Below, piece after piece: positions 22,624 to 33,800 of a stretch of 64,000 nucleotides of DNA; within the stretch, counting starts at the first letter, position 1; each line of letters begins with the position of its first letter. The stretch is from Alisma plantago-aquatica. Taxonomy: Eukaryota > Streptophyta > Magnoliopsida > Alismatales > Alismataceae. The stretch covers positions 298,038,558 through 298,102,557 of the forward strand of contig OY856409.1 in NCBI GenBank assembly GCA_963693085.1, in the 5' to 3' direction. Under the pieces are notes generated by a model that searched no databases, was not told where the DNA came from, and saw only the letters and a program-made list of their open reading frames with translations. The translations under genes were made by a program, and so were the position numbers.

Positions 22624-23310
22624 ATGCCGGATGAAGAAGATGTTGTTGTGTTACATCAATCTCCACCAATTCTCCCTACCTATCGATGTCGCCTACCATC
22701 AAAGAGAAAAGATCAAGGGATTCTATTGCCAACTATTGTTTTTCATCATCTCATCCTATTATGACTGAATAGATAATCGAGCAAACCACACTTCTCAATG
22801 ATACAAAGGATATACACCTCCATAAAATTGACTCCTTCAATGACACAAAAGAGAGGAACCTGAAAAATATTCCCTCATCGATCATTGAACTTGAGTGTAT
22901 ATCTCTAACCTTGTCATTCTCAATCACAACTAATGATTCTCTTCTTTGTCTATTGCCTCATTGTTTTTCGCTGCTAAGTTTCTAACTTCATGCAATAGAA
23001 ATTCCTTTGGCAACACTCATTTCCTGTTTATTGCCAAACCAACCTATGTCAATTGTCTCCTTAAGAGAACTCTCTGTTTCCCCACTACCTGATGAGTTTT
23101 CTCGTCGACCTTATTTTTCTTCAATCGATAGATAGCCCTATTACCTCATTTTCCAGTGGCTTTCTGTCGACCTATTTTTGTATTCTCATCGAGCGATGGA
23201 TTTCTCATCAATGTACCCTCGATGAGACTCTCGTCAACACATTTTCTATTGAGATTAGTGTTTCAACCACTAAATATAATCCCCATGATATTGCTTTGAT
23301 CAGTTGAATG
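22624..23310 (+). pseudogene. Possible decayed E2 ORF2
   Basis: An ATG at 22624 opens a short basic and polar reading frame that soon hits stops; a 71-codon frame at 23092-23307 is the longest open piece. No conserved ORF2 block is recognisable. It is called only from position (after array and TATA). It may equally be 3' UTR or unrelated sequence. Confidence 0.25.
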
Positions 23311-24858
23311 CAATAGATCTTTTACTACTAGTACTACATCTTTTACCTGATAAACAACATTTTGATAACCACTTCAGACTCTCAAATTATGTGTGTCACG
23401 TCAAGGAAAGGAATTGAGAAATAACTTGAGGATATAAAAAAGTTTCTCAATAGATCCCCCTTTTCATTTTATTAGGCTTATGTACTTCATCATTCCACCA
23501 CCAAGACTCTTTCTGTGGAGGCCCACAACCTTTGGACTCCCCCAAAACCTCTTTGGCAATTTTTGTTATGCAGGAGATATTATTATGCATGAGCTCATGA
23601 TGGATCAGTAATATCTTATTGAATTCTTGATGTAGGTTACTATGTTTACATCCAACCACTATCATGGATATAAAACAAAATTGATATATCTAATTCATTT
23701 GGCATTACCGTGTTAATCTATGTACTCAATAAAAATTAACCTAATATTCTTTCTAGTTTTGTCCTCCTCCACTTCACACAATATAGAAACTATCCCCTTA
23801 CTAAATCAGTTAGGTAATTAGGGACATGTGATACTATCCCTTTACTAAATCAGTTATGTAATTAGGGACATTGGAGGAGCACAAATGACAAGGTGAGTAG
23901 AATAACTGAGATTTGTAATTTCCCCAATATAATATGAGCATAGGGATTGAGCTATTTGATAACCTTATATAGAGGATGATCTTTGTAAATGGATATGAAA
24001 GTTGATTACAAGATCAAACCCTTTTAATGTCTTACTTCAATTCAGATAATTAGGGAGACATTATTATCTTCCACTAAAGAACTTAGGAAAATTGAGGAAG
24101 TAATAAAGGAAGCCACTAACCTTTAGAGTAGCCAAATAGGTGGATACCATTTTTTCTCTTCTTTGCAAATGATCTATCTATTGTGAAGGCCTGCTAGGGT
24201 GAATCAGGGTTCAATGTTGGGAAGAGGATGGTCGGGAGTCATCGTCATCCTCTCATGGTTGACTAGACGCTGAACAGGCAGAGACGTTACCGGCCATAGA
24301 GGGAAGAGGATGTTCAGGAGTCACCCTCATCTTCTCTCAATCTACATGCAGATGGTAGAGAATCTCTATAGAATCACACGAACTAGATGGTTACAATTAA
24401 TGAAGATGACAGTCACCCAATATGTATCTCACGAATATGGGGGTGGAGGGGAGACGTTTCTGGAGGCCAAGGCGATGGATGGGATGCAATTTTGGAGGCT
24501 CATATGATGGATGGTAATAGTCGTGAGGCAGACCCTCTAAACCGCAATGTAATAATATGAACACTTGCACGGTGTTGCTTAGGCTTAAGCACAATTAGCA
24601 CGGAAAAAAATTATGTAATTAAAAATTAAGTCATATTGGAAGGAAATGATGGAAGAGTTCCCTTAATAGTATTTGTGAGGGTTTAAAATATTTGTACCAT
24701 ATTTTTGAGGGATTATCAATCATAACAAGTACATTCATACATTAGAAAGACAGTTGAGGGACATTATCCATTCATTGAGAAGAGTTCCCAAAAATAGTCT
24801 TTTTTCATACAAATTTGATCCCTTGCAAAAGTCCCTAAATAACAAACATGTTTTCGGT
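23311..24858. other. Region without recognisable genes
   Basis: No coding signature on either strand. It contains a 44-bp tandem duplication (23789-23876) and two related words GAAGAGGATG(G/T)TC(G/A)GGAGTCA at about 24221 and 24304. The right border of E2 was not found here. Confidence 0.5.
23789..23876. repeat. 44-bp tandem duplication
   Basis: ACTATCCC(C)TTACTAAATC begins at 23789 and again at 23833. The two units differ at a few positions and run through AATTAGGGACAT. Confidence 0.8.
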
Positions 24859-24861
24859 AGT

Positions 24862-25112
24862 GATATATATGTAAATACATATATATATATATATACATAG
24901 ATATATGCACATACATATATATGTTTATATATACATCTATATAAGTATGTACATATATATACATACATCTATATACATATAAACATATATATATATACAT
25001 ATATATATACATACATGCATATACATATATACTAGTATATACATATACATATTTATACATATATAGGTATATATATACATACACTTGTATGTGTTTATAT
25101 ATACATATATGC
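24862..25112. repeat. TA-rich microsatellite, (TA)n/(CATA)n
   Basis: About 250 bp of alternating TATA, CATA and TACA words with interruptions. The long Tyr/Ile/Val ORFs on the minus strand are products of this simple sequence and are not genes. Confidence 0.95.
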
Positions 25113-25375
25113 ATTTTAGTTCAAAACCACTTCTATCGTGGTTTGCTAGTACTATACAAAAGATAGAGACATATATGAAAAATAAAAAATGAGTGCCTCA
25201 CACACACTGCATTTCAAGCGCATCATGTGGGCGATTTTCGATGTGCAAGAGTGATTGGTGGCTAGGACACTGGTTTTGAGGAATGACATGGAATGGGTAG
25301 GTAGTGTGTGACACAAGGGTTGATTTGAGTAGTTAGTAGAGAGAGAATAAGTGGGAAATGAAGAGAAAAAATGCT

Positions 25376-25665
25376 TTATTTATAACTTTTGATCTATAAT
25401 AATTTTTTGACAAAATAAAAACCATTAGATTTATTATGAAAAATTCATTCCATAAAGATCAACATGGAAAAATTATTTTTATCCATAGTGAACTTTTGGA
25501 TGAAATGAGTGCACAATAATACACTAGAAAGATGAGAGAGAATTTTTTTTGTTTATAACTTTCGGTCCATAATGAATTTTTAATGAAATAAAAATCATTG
25601 TATCCGTTACAAAAATATTTTTGAATAAAAAAATGTCAACATATTTAAAAAAATAATATGTAAGG
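25376..25665 (+). repeat. Left arm of an inverted-repeat element (two related units)
   Basis: 25542-25665 (TTATAACTTTCGGTCCATAA through GTCAACATATTTAAAAAAAT) is matched in reverse complement by 28675-28790. A related unit lies about 175 bp upstream (from 25380, TATAACTTTTGATCTATAAT). Together these look like a terminal inverted repeat of a DNA transposon or foldback element. Outer ends and target duplication are not resolved. Confidence 0.6.
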
Positions 25666-25679
25666 TATGAGGAGGGAAG

Positions 25680-26960
25680 TAAATAGACGGGTGTATTACT
25701 GAAGAAGTTGACACATTACTTTGATATGTGGGCACATTGCTAGTAAACATGGTTGCATTCTACTCAAATATGGGCATAGTACTTAAAATGTGGAATGCAT
25801 CCATTTGTAATAGTAAAAGCACCTATATGTGAGTGGAATGCGTCCAATTCTACTAGCAATGCACACACATTTCAATTGAATGTGCTAATTTCTAGCAGTG
25901 CATGAGAAAATAATATGTAAGGTATGAGGATGAAAGTAAATGGAGGGTGTGTATTAATGAAGATGTGGGGGCATTACTTTTAAAAGTGGTTGCATTCCAC
26001 TTAAATGGGGGCACACTACTTAAAATGTAGAATGCATCTACTTCTACTAGTAAAACACCCACATTTGACTAGAATGCACCCAATTCTACTAGCAATGCAC
26101 ACATATTTGAGTGGAATGTGCTCACTTTTATAGAAATGTACACACATTATTAGCAATAGACACACATTTCAGTGGAATGCACCCACTATTCTAGTAATGC
26201 ACCCAATTAAGTTTGGTTGTATCATTGAAGAAGTGGGTACATTTCGTTGATATGTGGACGCATTGCTACTAGAAGTGGATGCATCCACTCAAATGTGGGC
26301 TTATTATTTAAAATTTAGAATGCATCCACTTTTACTAGTAAAATACCCACATTTGAGCGGCATTTATTGAATTTTACTAACAATGAACACATCTTTGAGT
26401 GGAAGGCGCCCACTTTTCTAGCAATGCATTCAATTAAATATGGGTGTATTACTGAAGAATTGGGCATATTCCGTTGATATGTGGGTGCATTACTAGTAAA
26501 AGTGGGCGGACTCCACTCAAATGTTGGCACAATAAATGTGGTATGTATCTACTTTTACTAGTAAAGCACCCACCTTTGAGTGGAATGTGACCAATTCTAC
26601 TAGCAATGCACACACATTTAAATGGAATGTACCCAATTTTCTAGCAATGCATCCACTTATGTGGGTGCATTACTGAATAAGTGGGTTCATTTGTTGAATG
26701 CGGGTGCACCACTAGTAAAAGTGGGTGCATTCCACTCAAATATAGGTCTATTACTTAAAATATTGAATGCATCCACTTCAACTTGTAAAACACTCACATT
26801 TGAGTGGAATGTACACAATTCTACTAACAATCTGCACATGTTTGAGTGGAATGTGTCAACTTTTCTACCAATACATCCAATCAAACGTGGGTGTATTACT
26901 AAAGAAGTGGGCACATTTCATTGATATGTAGGCATATTCCATTAAATGTGGGTGGATTAC
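25680..26960. repeat. Degenerate 220-270 bp satellite with internal inverted symmetry
   Basis: The anchor GTGTATTACTGAAGAAGTGG recurs at 25691, 25949, 26218, 26444, 26665 and 26891 (steps 258, 269, 226, 221, 226). Each unit holds AGTAAAAGTGGGTGCATTCC and, inverted, words like TTGAGTGGAATGCACCCA, so units can fold. Apparent ORFs on both strands derive from the repeat. Confidence 0.85.
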
Positions 26961-28672
26961 TTTTTTTTGTACACCCATCTCCTTCAACTACCTTCTTTGT
27001 TCCTCCGTTCCTCCTCTATCATCCTCATCACATCATTATCTTTCTTTGCGGTATTGCAACCTTAGCCAATCCGGGCACATTTGAAGTGTGATGCTTCCTT
27101 CTTCTGTCTTCAACACCTTCTTAACCACCATATTAGCTAGCATATTGAGCTCCATGGGCTTGTACATGATATGAATGTGATTGTGTTCCTTCAGTTCTTT
27201 ACTGATCGCTCCTGCTATGTTCCTGAGCATCGGGGGACAATTTAATTTGCCCTTCACTATCTCAACAGCCTGCTTGGAGTTGCTCTGTACATAGATCCTC
27301 CTCTTCTGAATTTGCGTGATGTTCCTGCATCCTCACAATAGTACCTTCATCTCTCCCTAGAGGGGATTGGCTCATGTGATTCGTTCTGCACCTCCGCGTA
27401 TCCAGTTCTTGTGTCCATCTCTTGCTATGTAGCCCACCACTGTGATAGCTCTACCTGTATTGATTGTTGCGTCGATAGTGATCAGTCCATCTTCTTCGCC
27501 TAGTTCCTCCCATTTGGTCGTGGTCTTCTTTCCTTGTTTTTCCTCCTTCATGTCCACCATTTGTATTTCTTCTACCAGGCCCTTAATCTTCTTTAGTATA
27601 ACTGATATGCCGATCTTGTTCTTCTTGAAGATCTTCTCATTCCTCATTTTCCAGAGAATCCAGCAGCCAACCGAGAAGACTGTTTGCCATTGATCACTAG
27701 TTCCTTTCTTCTTCAGATTGTCTTCTATCCATTCCTTGAGGTTCATTGAGAAGAAATCATCTCCCCTCACTCCTCTTACCACTCTCCATGTTTCCTTGCT
27801 TATATGGCAGTCCTGAATTGCATGTAGGCTTGTCTCCTCAGCCTCCCCACACCTTTCACACGTAGGTACCTCTGTCATCTTCCTCACCCATCTCAGCTGA
27901 TTAGTCATTAGTATGTCATGCTTGAGACACCATAGGAAGTTATTTATCCGATGTGTGCTCTGGTTGCTCCAGATGCAGTTCCAATCTCCCTCCATTCTTC
28001 TCTCTTTCTTCTTGATTAACAATTGGTAGGCGGTTTTGGTGATGAACATGCCTTGCTGGTTCAGTTTCCATCTATAAGTGTCTTCCCCAAAACTCTCGTT
28101 CGGTGGCTCCATGCTCCTGATCTCCATACAAGTTCTTTTGTCACACCAGTACTCGAAGAATTCTATGTCCCACTTTCCATCGTCCAACACTGCCTCACTT
28201 ACTTTCAACCCTCCTAGCTCCTCAAGAATCACCCTTCCTTGTTTAAGTCGTGGTTTTGTGCCTGACATGATCCATTCATCGTGTCATAAGCTCGTGTTAT
28301 TGCCTGTGATTGCTGTCATTGTCGAGTTCTCTTTGATCGTATGTATCTGCTTTTGTATGGTCCTCCAAACCGGCGAACCATTCTTTGAGTAGGAAGCTCC
28401 CCTTCTGTACTTGCCTTCCATTAGTTTCCTCCATCCTACTTGTTTGTTGTTGACAAAATCCCAAGTGACCTTCATAAGGAACACCTCGTTCTGTTCTTTT
28501 GTCGACTTCAACCCCAACCCTCCATGCTCCTTTGCTGCTATGACTTTGTCCCATGTCACTAAATTCTTCTTCTTCTTCTCCTCACTGCCGCTCCACAGGA
28601 AATTGTGTGTGATTAGATTGATTCTATCACATATGGATATTGGTATCTTTGTGGCTTGCATATAGTATGTTT
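26961..28672 (-). mobile_element. 5'-truncated LINE
   Basis: On the minus strand the sequence runs from the RT C-terminal domain to an RNase H and ends in an A8 run (T8 at 26961-26968 on the + strand), as expected for a non-LTR element primed at its 3' end. Endonuclease and RT core are absent, which is typical 5' truncation. It lies between the satellite and the right inverted arm. Confidence 0.8.
27036..28672 (-). pseudogene. LINE ORF2 C-terminus (RT tail, zf-RVT, RNase H)
   Basis: One frame runs from 28672 to a stop near 27036. TYYMQATKIPISICDRI...FLWSG and GGLGLKS are the LINE post-RT block. WSNQSTHRINNFLWCLKHDI with CERCGEAEETSLHAIQDC is the zf-RVT-like zinc region. ITIDATINTGRA begins a plant RNase H that would degrade template RNA. 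Stops occur near 28281 (TGA), 27371, 27353 and 27338, with no frameshift. RNase H residues are altered: SNSK where S-D-S-K is expected and LANM where A-D is expected (both D to N). The fragment cannot be active. Confidence 0.85.
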
Positions 28673-28674
28673 TT

Positions 28675-28790
28675 AATTTTTTTTAAATATGTCAATATTA
28701 GACTTCTTAGAATATACTATTTTGTAAGATTTCTAATAATTTTTGTTTGGTCAAAAATCATTATGGATTAAAAGTATAAGCAAAAAAAAA
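28675..28790 (-). repeat. Right arm of the inverted-repeat element
   Basis: The reverse complement of this stretch aligns with 25542-25665, sharing CCATAATGA-TTTTT, AAAAAT-ATT and GACATATTTAAAAAAA-type words, at roughly 70% by eye. An 11-G run follows at 28826-28836. Confidence 0.6.
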
Positions 28791-29070
28791 CAATAAATAC
28801 GAGAGAGTGTGCGTGAAGGAGAGAAGGGGGGGGGGGTGCTGACTGGTGGGCAGACCTCAGAAGGCGATTTTGCAAGCACATAAAACGCACGTACTACCCC
28901 CGCGTGTGAAGGTATAATAGTTCTATAAAAGATATCTTAGAAAGCTAATGCCACAATGGATTCTTCTTCCCCCTCTCAATGAAATTAATGGTCAATGTCC
29001 ACACTTTGTCCTAATCCAATTCTCTCATACTCGTACTAAACAAGCATCATCTCACCCGTCCTATAGTATT

Positions 29071-29133
29071 GTCATAGCTGTTGGTACCGACCTACCACAA
29101 GGTCCAACTTCTCCTAGGGCCCACCATCATGGA
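29071..29133 (+). repeat. Left copy of a second inverted-repeat pair
   Basis: GTTGGTACCGACCTACCACA and following bases match, inverted, 30712-30765. The flanking similarity extends weakly outward on both sides. It may be the arms of a small nonautonomous transposon of about 1.7-1.9 kb. Confidence 0.55.
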
Positions 29134-30711
29134 AATTCTCTGGTGTGCACATTTACACTGGCTCATTGCTCTCCTTTTGGATCCTAGAAGCCCCTCAGGC
29201 TGATGTGCTACGATATGTTGCTTCTAGGTGAAAGAGCAACAAATATTACTATATTCACGCAGAAACTTCACTCCCGTCACTCAAGTTGGAATATCAGTAT
29301 CTAGACAAGAAGTGAGGTCCACCCACCTATCTCATTAGGCAGACAAATGCCCTCTATGTACGTTAACCACAAATGATATCGCCGTCAACGGGTTTTACGT
29401 GATCCACAATGGTACCAATGTCAGTACCATGTATGTGTCAGTGCAAGTCACGGTTTAAGGAGTCCTAGAGCCACACCATAGCATGTGCTCCTCAGATTCA
29501 ATTCCTTCACACAAGGCACAACGTACGAGACTACATTACTGCTTGTGGAGGAAGGCTTTACAAGCTACAAACAAAGATACAAGGTTATTAATCAAATCGA
29601 ATTGCACCCTTCTAATGATGGTGGCCTAAAGATCAACTTGGCCAATCACGTGGTGCGCATGATGGCCAAGGATTGTATTTGCTATTCAAAAGGGACTAGT
29701 GGTGCAGCTTGTTGCCTGTCTCCCTTCTATTTCTTTGTAAATTCCTTTTATCTTTAAATTCTCGATGAATCAAATGTAATAGAACATATGCATGTGCCAC
29801 AACAAGAGATGAAGTAGGTGAAACCAATATGTTGATGGGATGCCATGTACAAGGAAGGGACGGCCTTAGCATATTTTTTCATGGAGATATAATTGTGTTC
29901 AAAACGGCTACAAGCATAGGGATACACATTTCCAGTATAGAACATGACTACTATGCCTTGGTGGAACAATATCAGTGGAAGGAGTGCAAACCATGGAGAA
30001 TATCATAAAAGAGATGAGGAATTTGTAGAGAGTGGGGAACAAAGAGAGCAAGGAAATGGCACATGGGGAAACACCCACGGGAATATATTTTTTGATAATA
30101 GGATGTGGGGTATACCAGACATGATTAGAGGGTCATGTGAGATGGAGAAAAGAGGGATGGTCTACGTTAATAAGGAGACAATAAGCTTAATAATATAGGA
30201 GATAAATGACGTTTGTATCATACAAGGTGGACATGGAGTACAAGCCTTCTTTTTTGGAAATGCAGATATTCTATACTTTTTATAAAGGCTAATCTGATGA
30301 GGCTGGATGAACAAAAATGCTCCTCAACCTTTTATAAAAAGAAAACATGGTTCTAGCATGGATATCTTACCCACTCATGCAGAACATCCGTTGATGGAGA
30401 TGTCCACTATGGTTAGTAAAATTCCGATAGTCCCTGAATTACTCCACCAGCCTTGGTAAAAGCCGTGTCGGGTGGGAGGTGGGAGCGGGCGGATGTGAGA
30501 CAATATCTTGTAGGGCGTGTCATTTTTGTACAAGGATTGTGATATTGCTTGAGTGGCATGAGTTGTGTTTTGGCCTGGAAATAGTACTCTTTTATGAATA
30601 TTGAGGGCTGTAGAGAAGTGGTAGATGTTTTTGTGATTGAGCGCTAGGCGATAAATGATGAACATCTGTTACGATAGAGTGAATGTGTCTAACTAGGGTA
30701 TATATACAATG
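29134..30711. other. Interior of the second inverted-repeat pair, no known gene
   Basis: The longest ORF (29485-29757, +, 90 codons) has no recognised motif, and neither do the 84-codon ORF at 29944-30198 nor the minus-strand ORFs. The interior is less AT-rich than the DNA to its right. It could be a decayed transposase or captured sequence; nothing supports a choice. Confidence 0.4.
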
Positions 30712-30765
30712 ATGAGCCCCATTAGAAGTTGTGCCTTGTGGTAGGTGAGGACCAACAACTGTTAC
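30712..30765 (-). repeat. Right copy of the second inverted-repeat pair
   Basis: The reverse complement reads GTTGTTGGTCCTCACCTACC ACAAGG, matching the left copy at 29080-29103 with few changes. Confidence 0.55.
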
Positions 30766-30869
30766 CATTCCTGGACTTTTGAAGCGGCAGGAAGTGACAA
30801 TAATGTCAGGGCATGAGTGGGAAAGCACAAGGACTATCCAAATGGGAGAGAGTGACAATAGACAAAGTT

Positions 30870-33800
30870 TGTCTATGTAGGATGGAAAATGCCAATGGAA
30901 AAATTATTTTAATGATATGTTTTTTTTTAACACATTTGGGTAGTATTATCTGATAAATCATGTTCCTAGGGAGTGAAGCATGAGAACCAATATACTTTGA
31001 ACTAGAATGAGGGAACTAAGTTAAAGAGGTTAGTCATGCATAGTAGTAAATTCATGGACTAGCATTTTTGGAAAGGTGATATCGTTCTTGATTTTTCTCA
31101 ACTTTATTGTTGAATTCAGAAGTTAGAAAGAAGTGATGGACAAAGATATGAATTTTTATACACCCTACATTTCTTTAGTATCACCAGTAACATAGTTTGG
31201 AATATCCCAATATTCTGTTGTAATAACTCATCATGATATTACACACATATGATGCTCTGGGTGAAATTTCTAGGGAAAAACCTCTCTAAATAAGAAATGT
31301 CACTCATAAAAAATAAAATGAAGCATCATATTTGGTAGTAATTTACATCTATCTACAAGGTGTTCACATAACAATGTGGAAAACACACATACCAACGCCA
31401 TAAATGATTTTCAAAGAAACAAAAGGTGGTAGTATTTGAAATAATGCATGTGTGTTTACCATGTCCAAGAATATTGAGTAATCCTAGGGTTTGTGACATT
31501 ATAAGCTCACTTGTATTTGATTATGATTCTTAGTTATTTTAAACTTAACTCCAATTTAGTGTTTTGGGTACCTGAATCTTTAGAATAGTAATATTTCATA
31601 ATTTAACAGAATTACATTGTGTAATTGAGTAGTTTTCTAAAATAGTTGAATATTGGTTTGATTAAACCCTAATAGAGGCATAAAAGAGAAATTAAATTCA
31701 AAATACTTATAAATTAATATATAGGGAAAGTATATGTAATTACTTAAAGAATGCTTTTGTTTTTGGTGGCGCATGACCACATGCATAGTTTGGCATCTAA
31801 GTCAAGTTGAGGCTAAACATGATGAAAGGCTGACTTAGCTCAAAAGAAGTAGATTCACCTTTAAGGTCGTCATGTGATGGATGTAATCAGCACTAACTAT
31901 CGTTTGTAGAATGGGTTCAACCTAGTAGTTGATGTGGAAGGGCATGGTCCTATTAATATCAATCCATACAAGGTGATTCGATAAGTCAAGACAACTTTCC
32001 AAAGGTTTGTTGACTTGTTATACTAGCTTGTAGTCATGAGGAAATTGGGTTGAAATTGAATGAATATTAGGTTAATGGAGGACCAATGATATACCAAAAA
32101 TTCAAAAGGTTAATTGACTATTGAGGCCATCGGAATACTAGATTATAATTAACAAGTAAAAACAAAATTACACCTAACTTAATTAAATTTTACATTATGA
32201 ATATTGGCTTCTATGATAATTCCAATATTACTATGAAAATACAAACTATGTCTTCCATATGATCAACTATTTATGGTGAAAAGGATAAAGAACAACAATA
32301 AGGTATGGTTCAATTCTACGGAATCTACCTAGCTTTGTTTTTAGATGTATTTTCTTTAATTATAATCCAAAATGGATGAATCTCTTCTAATGTTTTGAAT
32401 AGCTTATGTTTTCTCTATGCCATCTTATTATCTCTAGCACAAGATGAAACAAAGCTTTATTGGATGAGAATGAACATTTCCTAGTGATTTTTGGAGGAGT
32501 AATGAGATGAGACTAGAACCCCAAGGAGAGTTTTTCCAACAGAGGTGAATAAATGCCTCATGTTTTTATGTATTTGATTTAGATTTTACATTCTTATCAT
32601 GTTGTTCTTGGATTAAGTTTGAAATTTATGGATTACTTTTTTTTGAACTTTAAAGTGTTTAAACATTATAGTTAAATTTAAGGATGATTTGTGTTAGAAT
32701 GGAAGTAACAAATAATTAAGTATCTCTAATATACGTAATGTTCAAATGACTATATCTATGAATTTTCCTAACTTAATACATTGGATGTTGTTTATACAAC
32801 CCTTAAAGTAACACTTTATGTCCCATTAGTTTTCAAACTTGATGCAAGATATGAGGAATAATTGATGACATCACAAAGCAATAAATTTTGATATGGGAAT
32901 TATTATGAATTCTATTCTATTTAAAGATATCATTGTCCCTAGTTTTTCTTATTGATTTATACATGTTATTTGTATTTAGTTGCATGACCCTTCCACCTTG
33001 ATCCTGTAGGTCATAGATTTTTATTTAGGAGAATGTTTTGATTGAAACAAGGTTTAAAATTATTTTCATTCATTCTTTAAGGAATAATTCACACTATCAT
33101 TTTATAACTTGAGTCCACACAATTTGAGATATAATGGTAGATATGAAACATACAAGATGAAACCTCAAGATAATTGGCAAGCAACATCAAAAACCAAATG
33201 TATGAAAATTGACCAAAAAACAAGATAAAAGTGGTCAACCTTTTAGTTGAATAATATTTCTAAGAAGAGTGGGCACATTCAAAGATTGCAACTTCTAAAA
33301 AAGACTTCCAAGATGTAGGCTGCATGGTAGTAAGAAATCACTTACTATCATATTGGGGTGGTACCTACATACTCAATTCTTCTCACTTTATATAGTGATT
33401 GACAACCTATAGTGCACAAACATAAATTTATGTATTGGTGATGGCTAAAGATACATATTTCAACCTTCACAATGTGAATAACTTGTCCCAACATGGAAAG
33501 AATGGTCAAGGAGGGAGAGAGAGTGTTCTCAACAATTCTTTACAAAAGGACTAGAGAGGAATTTGAGACTAGCTCTCACCACAATTATGACAAATATTAT
33601 TAATCACTACACCAATGTTTCTATCATTACTCTTTCTTTCAATATAAGAATGGTATCTCTAACTATATCTTAGTAGTCTTTAGGCATTTGGAAGGCATAA
33701 TATATTCGAGTTACTTATGGTTGTTTATAGTATGTTCTGTCTTTATACACTAGAACTTCCTATCCATAAGACTCTCATATGGACATCATTTTTTCATATC

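Noticed and set aside
24764..25114. A 116-codon minus-strand ORF rich in Tyr, Ile and Val
   Set aside because: It is simply the translation of the TA/CATA microsatellite.
28826..28836. 11-G run as a PPT of another LTR element
   Set aside because: No TG-starting LTR follows and no internal region precedes it.
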